Assembly: GCA_011050685.1 (NCBI GenBank)
Contig: DRFF01000056.1
Coordinates: 1 to 47,364 of the forward strand
Length of the DNA stretch: 47,364 nt
DNA from: Aurantimonas coralicida
GTDB taxonomy: Bacteria > Pseudomonadota > Alphaproteobacteria > Rhizobiales > Rhizobiaceae
Direction: 5' to 3'
A program made the translations under genes and the position numbers. Each line of letters opens with the position of its first letter. The first letter of the stretch is position 1. This document shows positions 45,407 to 47,364 of this stretch, piece by piece. Under the pieces are notes generated by a model. That model was not told where the DNA came from. It saw only the letters and a program-made list of their open reading frames with translations, and ran no database searches.

Positions 45407-47275
45407 ATGGCCAAGGATTCGCCGACGCCGCTGCAAAAGCAGACAATCATCATCTGGTACGTTCTCGCGGCGATCCTCGGCTTCAGCTTGCTGCAATGGG
45501 CCTGGGGGACCTATTCGGAAATCGAGACCATTCCGTTCAGTCAATTCGAGGAGCTTTTGTCGAACGACCGGGTGGCGGAGGTCACGGTCGGCGACGATAC
45601 GGTTCAGGGAACGCTCAAGGAGGCTTTGCCAAGCGGCAAGACGCGTTTCGTCACGACCCGTGTCGACACCGGGCTGGCGGACAAGCTCATTGCCCATGGG
45701 GTCACCGTGACCGGCGCGCCATCCAGTGGTTTCGCGGGAACTCTGCTCGCCTGGGTGCTGCCGTTCTTCGTCATCTACGTGATCTGGATGTTCCTCTTCC
45801 GTCGCATGGCCGGGGGGCAGGGTCTGGGCGGCCTCATGTCGATCGGCAAGTCGCGGGCCAAGGTCTATGTGGAGAAAGACACCAAGGTGACCTTCGCCGA
45901 TGTCGCCGGTGTCGATGAGGCCAAGTCGGAACTGCAGGAGGTCGTCTCCTTTCTCAAGGACCCGACGACCTATGGCCGACTGGGCGCGCGCGTGCCCAAA
46001 GGCATCCTCCTCGTCGGGCCACCGGGCACCGGAAAGACGCTGCTGGCCCGCGCCGTGGCGGGGGAGGCGGGGGTGCCGTTCTTCTCGATCTCGGGGTCAG
46101 AGTTTGTCGAGATGTTCGTGGGCGTCGGCGCGGCGCGGGTCCGCGATCTGTTCGAACAGGCGCGCAAGGCCGCACCGTCGATCATCTTCATCGACGAGCT
46201 CGACGCTCTTGGCCGCAGCCGTACGGCGGGTGGCTATGGTGGCTTCGACGAAAAGGAGCAGACGCTCAACCAGCTGCTCGCCGAACTCGACGGATTCGAT
46301 CCGAGTGTCGGCGTCATCCTGCTCGCCGCCACCAACCGGCCGGAAATCCTCGATCCCGCACTGCTGCGCGCCGGTCGCTTCGACCGCCAGGTTCTGGTCG
46401 ACCGGCCCGACCAGGCGGGCCGCCTTGCCATCCTCAAGGTGCATGCCGGCAAGATCATCCTCGATGAGGATGTCGACCTTGCCAAGGTCGCTGGCCTGAC
46501 CACCGGATTCACCGGGGCCGACCTTGCCAATCTGATCAACGAGGCGGCGATCGCCGCGACCCGCCGCGACGGGGCCTCGGTAACATTCGGCGACTTTACG
46601 ACCGCCATCGAGCGGATCGTCGCCGGCATCGAAAAGAAGAGCCGTGTTCTGAGCGAGGGCGAGCGCCGCCGCGTCGCCTATCACGAAATGGGCCATGGGC
46701 TGGTCGCGGCCAATCTGCCGGGCGTCGATCCGGTACAGAAGGTCTCGATCATCCCGCGCGGCGTCGGCGCTCTCGGCTATACCATGCAGCGGCCGACGGA
46801 GGATCGGTTCCTGCTCGCCGCCAGCGAATTGAAGAACCGGATCGTCGTCCTGATGGGTGGGCGCGCCGCCGAAGATCTGATCTTCGACGGTGATGTGTCG
46901 ACCGGCGCCGCGGACGATCTCCAGAAGGCGACCGATATCGCCATCGAAATGGTGACGCGGTACGGCATGGACTCCGGTCTCGGCGAACGGACCTACACGC
47001 GGCCCGCCCAGGCGTTTCTCGCCGTGCCGCAGACCCGCGCCTTCGAGGCCTCGCAAGCCACCGAGCGCGAGATAGATCTGGCCGTCCGGGAGATCGTCGA
47101 GGCCGCGCGCGTTCGCGCCAAGGATATCCTCGCGGGACAGCGTTCCGATCTGGACGCCGGGGCGAAGATGCTACTCACCCGGGAAACGCTGACCGCTGAG
47201 GAGTTCGCGCCGCTGCAGAGAGGGCAGCATCTGTCGGGGCACCTTACGGCCGGGGCGGCAGGAGAGTGGCGCTGA
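45407..47275 (+). CDS. ftsH: ATP-dependent zinc metalloprotease FtsH
   Basis: A 622-residue membrane AAA+ protease. Two N-terminal helices ([21 protein letters not shown] and [19 protein letters not shown]) flank a periplasmic segment of about 75 residues. The AAA module has [13 protein letters not shown], the pore motif [24 protein letters not shown] and GFDRQ-type arginine fingers (RAGRFDRQV). The zinc site is HEMGH near residue 427. It degrades damaged membrane and cytosolic proteins. This looks like an accessory FtsH rather than the housekeeping copy, since ftsJ, hflKC and glmM are not nearby; the pairing with hsp20 and trxC recalls protein-quality islands. It is read from the tandem FNR-type sites. 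Confidence 0.93.
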   Translation: MAKDSPTPLQKQTIIIWYVLAAILGFSLLQWAWGTYSEIETIPFSQFEELLSNDRVAEVTVGDDTVQGTLKEALPSGKTRFVTTRVDTGLADKLIAHGVTVTGAPSSGFAGTLLAWVLPFFVIYVIWMFLFRRMAGGQGLGGLMSIGKSRAKVYVEKDTKVTFADVAGVDEAKSELQEVVSFLKDPTTYGRLGARVPKGILLVGPPGTGKTLLARAVAGEAGVPFFSISGSEFVEMFVGVGAARVRDLFEQARKAAPSIIFIDELDALGRSRTAGGYGGFDEKEQTLNQLLAELDGFDPSVGVILLAATNRPEILDPALLRAGRFDRQVLVDRPDQAGRLAILKVHAGKIILDEDVDLAKVAGLTTGFTGADLANLINEAAIAATRRDGASVTFGDFTTAIERIVAGIEKKSRVLSEGERRRVAYHEMGHGLVAANLPGVDPVQKVSIIPRGVGALGYTMQRPTEDRFLLAASELKNRIVVLMGGRAAEDLIFDGDVSTGAADDLQKATDIAIEMVTRYGMDSGLGERTYTRPAQAFLAVPQTRAFEASQATEREIDLAVREIVEAARVRAKDILAGQRSDLDAGAKMLLTRETLTAEEFAPLQRGQHLSGHLTAGAAGEWR

Positions 47276-47364
47276 TCGGCTCCAGCACGAAAGCGCCGGC
47301 CCGGGCGAGGCCGGTGCGTACGCCATTCTGCAACCGCGGAAACACCGTGACCAGCCCGACGAAC
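47244..47364 (-). CDS. Possible C-terminal end of a gene continuing beyond the right edge
   Basis: A minus-strand frame is open from the window edge to a TAA at 47244-47246, overlapping the 3' end of ftsH convergently by about 30 bases. The visible 39 residues (FVGLVTVFPRLQNGVRTGL ... [12 protein letters not shown]) suggest an amphipathic or membrane tail. Too short to identify; an open frame of this length is common at this GC content. Confidence 0.25.
   Translation of the reverse strand, partial: FVGLVTVFPRLQNGVRTGLARAGAFVLEPISATLLPPRP

Overview
The window is about 47.4 kb of high-GC bacterial DNA. It reads as an accessory region of an alphaproteobacterium. The basis is a cyclic beta-1,2-glucan synthase (NdvB/ChvB type), an NsrR/nor cluster, FixK/FNR-like operators and small families common in that class (DUF6522, DUF2267, PF10116 host-attachment proteins). 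The exact genus cannot be told. No rRNA, tRNA, CRISPR array or phage module was seen.

Left part (about 0.2-6.3 kb): a nitric-oxide response cluster. A CBS-pair protein, an NADH:flavin reductase, a DUF6522 protein and an NsrR-type Rrf2 repressor run leftward. Divergently, a small two-helix membrane protein, a di-haem NorC-like cytochrome, a cNOR-type NorB and a YtfE/ScdA di-iron repair protein run rightward. The nsrR/nor intergenic region holds overlapping divergent promoters and a perfect 13-bp palindrome. An ISL3-family element (6344-7974) with matching 25-bp inverted repeats and a damaged transposase separates this cluster from the rest, abutting the 3' end of cbpM.

Right part (about 8-47 kb): a stress and low-oxygen survival island. 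It contains CbpM/CbpA, thioredoxin 2, two PF10116 proteins, a P1B-type ATPase, two tandem universal stress proteins, a phospholipase D family protein, a PAS-PRPP synthetase fusion, a COG2187 kinase-like protein, DUF2267, PEP synthase, a metallophosphatase, CarS (frameshifted), a PerM/AI-2E permease, an erythromycin esterase-like gene (three frameshifts), NdvB (one frameshift), a complete nine-gene N-type ATPase operon (atpDCQRBEFAG), a beta-CASP nuclease, an Hsp20 remnant and a second-type FtsH. Thirteen 14-bp FNR/FixK-type sites lie at gene boundaries from 9.9 to 45 kb. Nine of them fit TTGAY-N4-RTCAA exactly. None occurs in the NO cluster, where NsrR control is likely instead.

The simplest reading is one oxygen-responsive regulon packed into one locus. 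Chaperones, proteolysis, universal stress proteins, PRPP and PEP supply, envelope glucan and a dedicated rotary ATPase are co-ordered by a CRP/FNR-family activator encoded elsewhere. Its gene families overlap those of the mycobacterial DosR dormancy regulon. Several genes carry single-base indels in G/C runs, so either the locus is decaying or the sequence has homopolymer errors; this must be settled before calling those genes dead.
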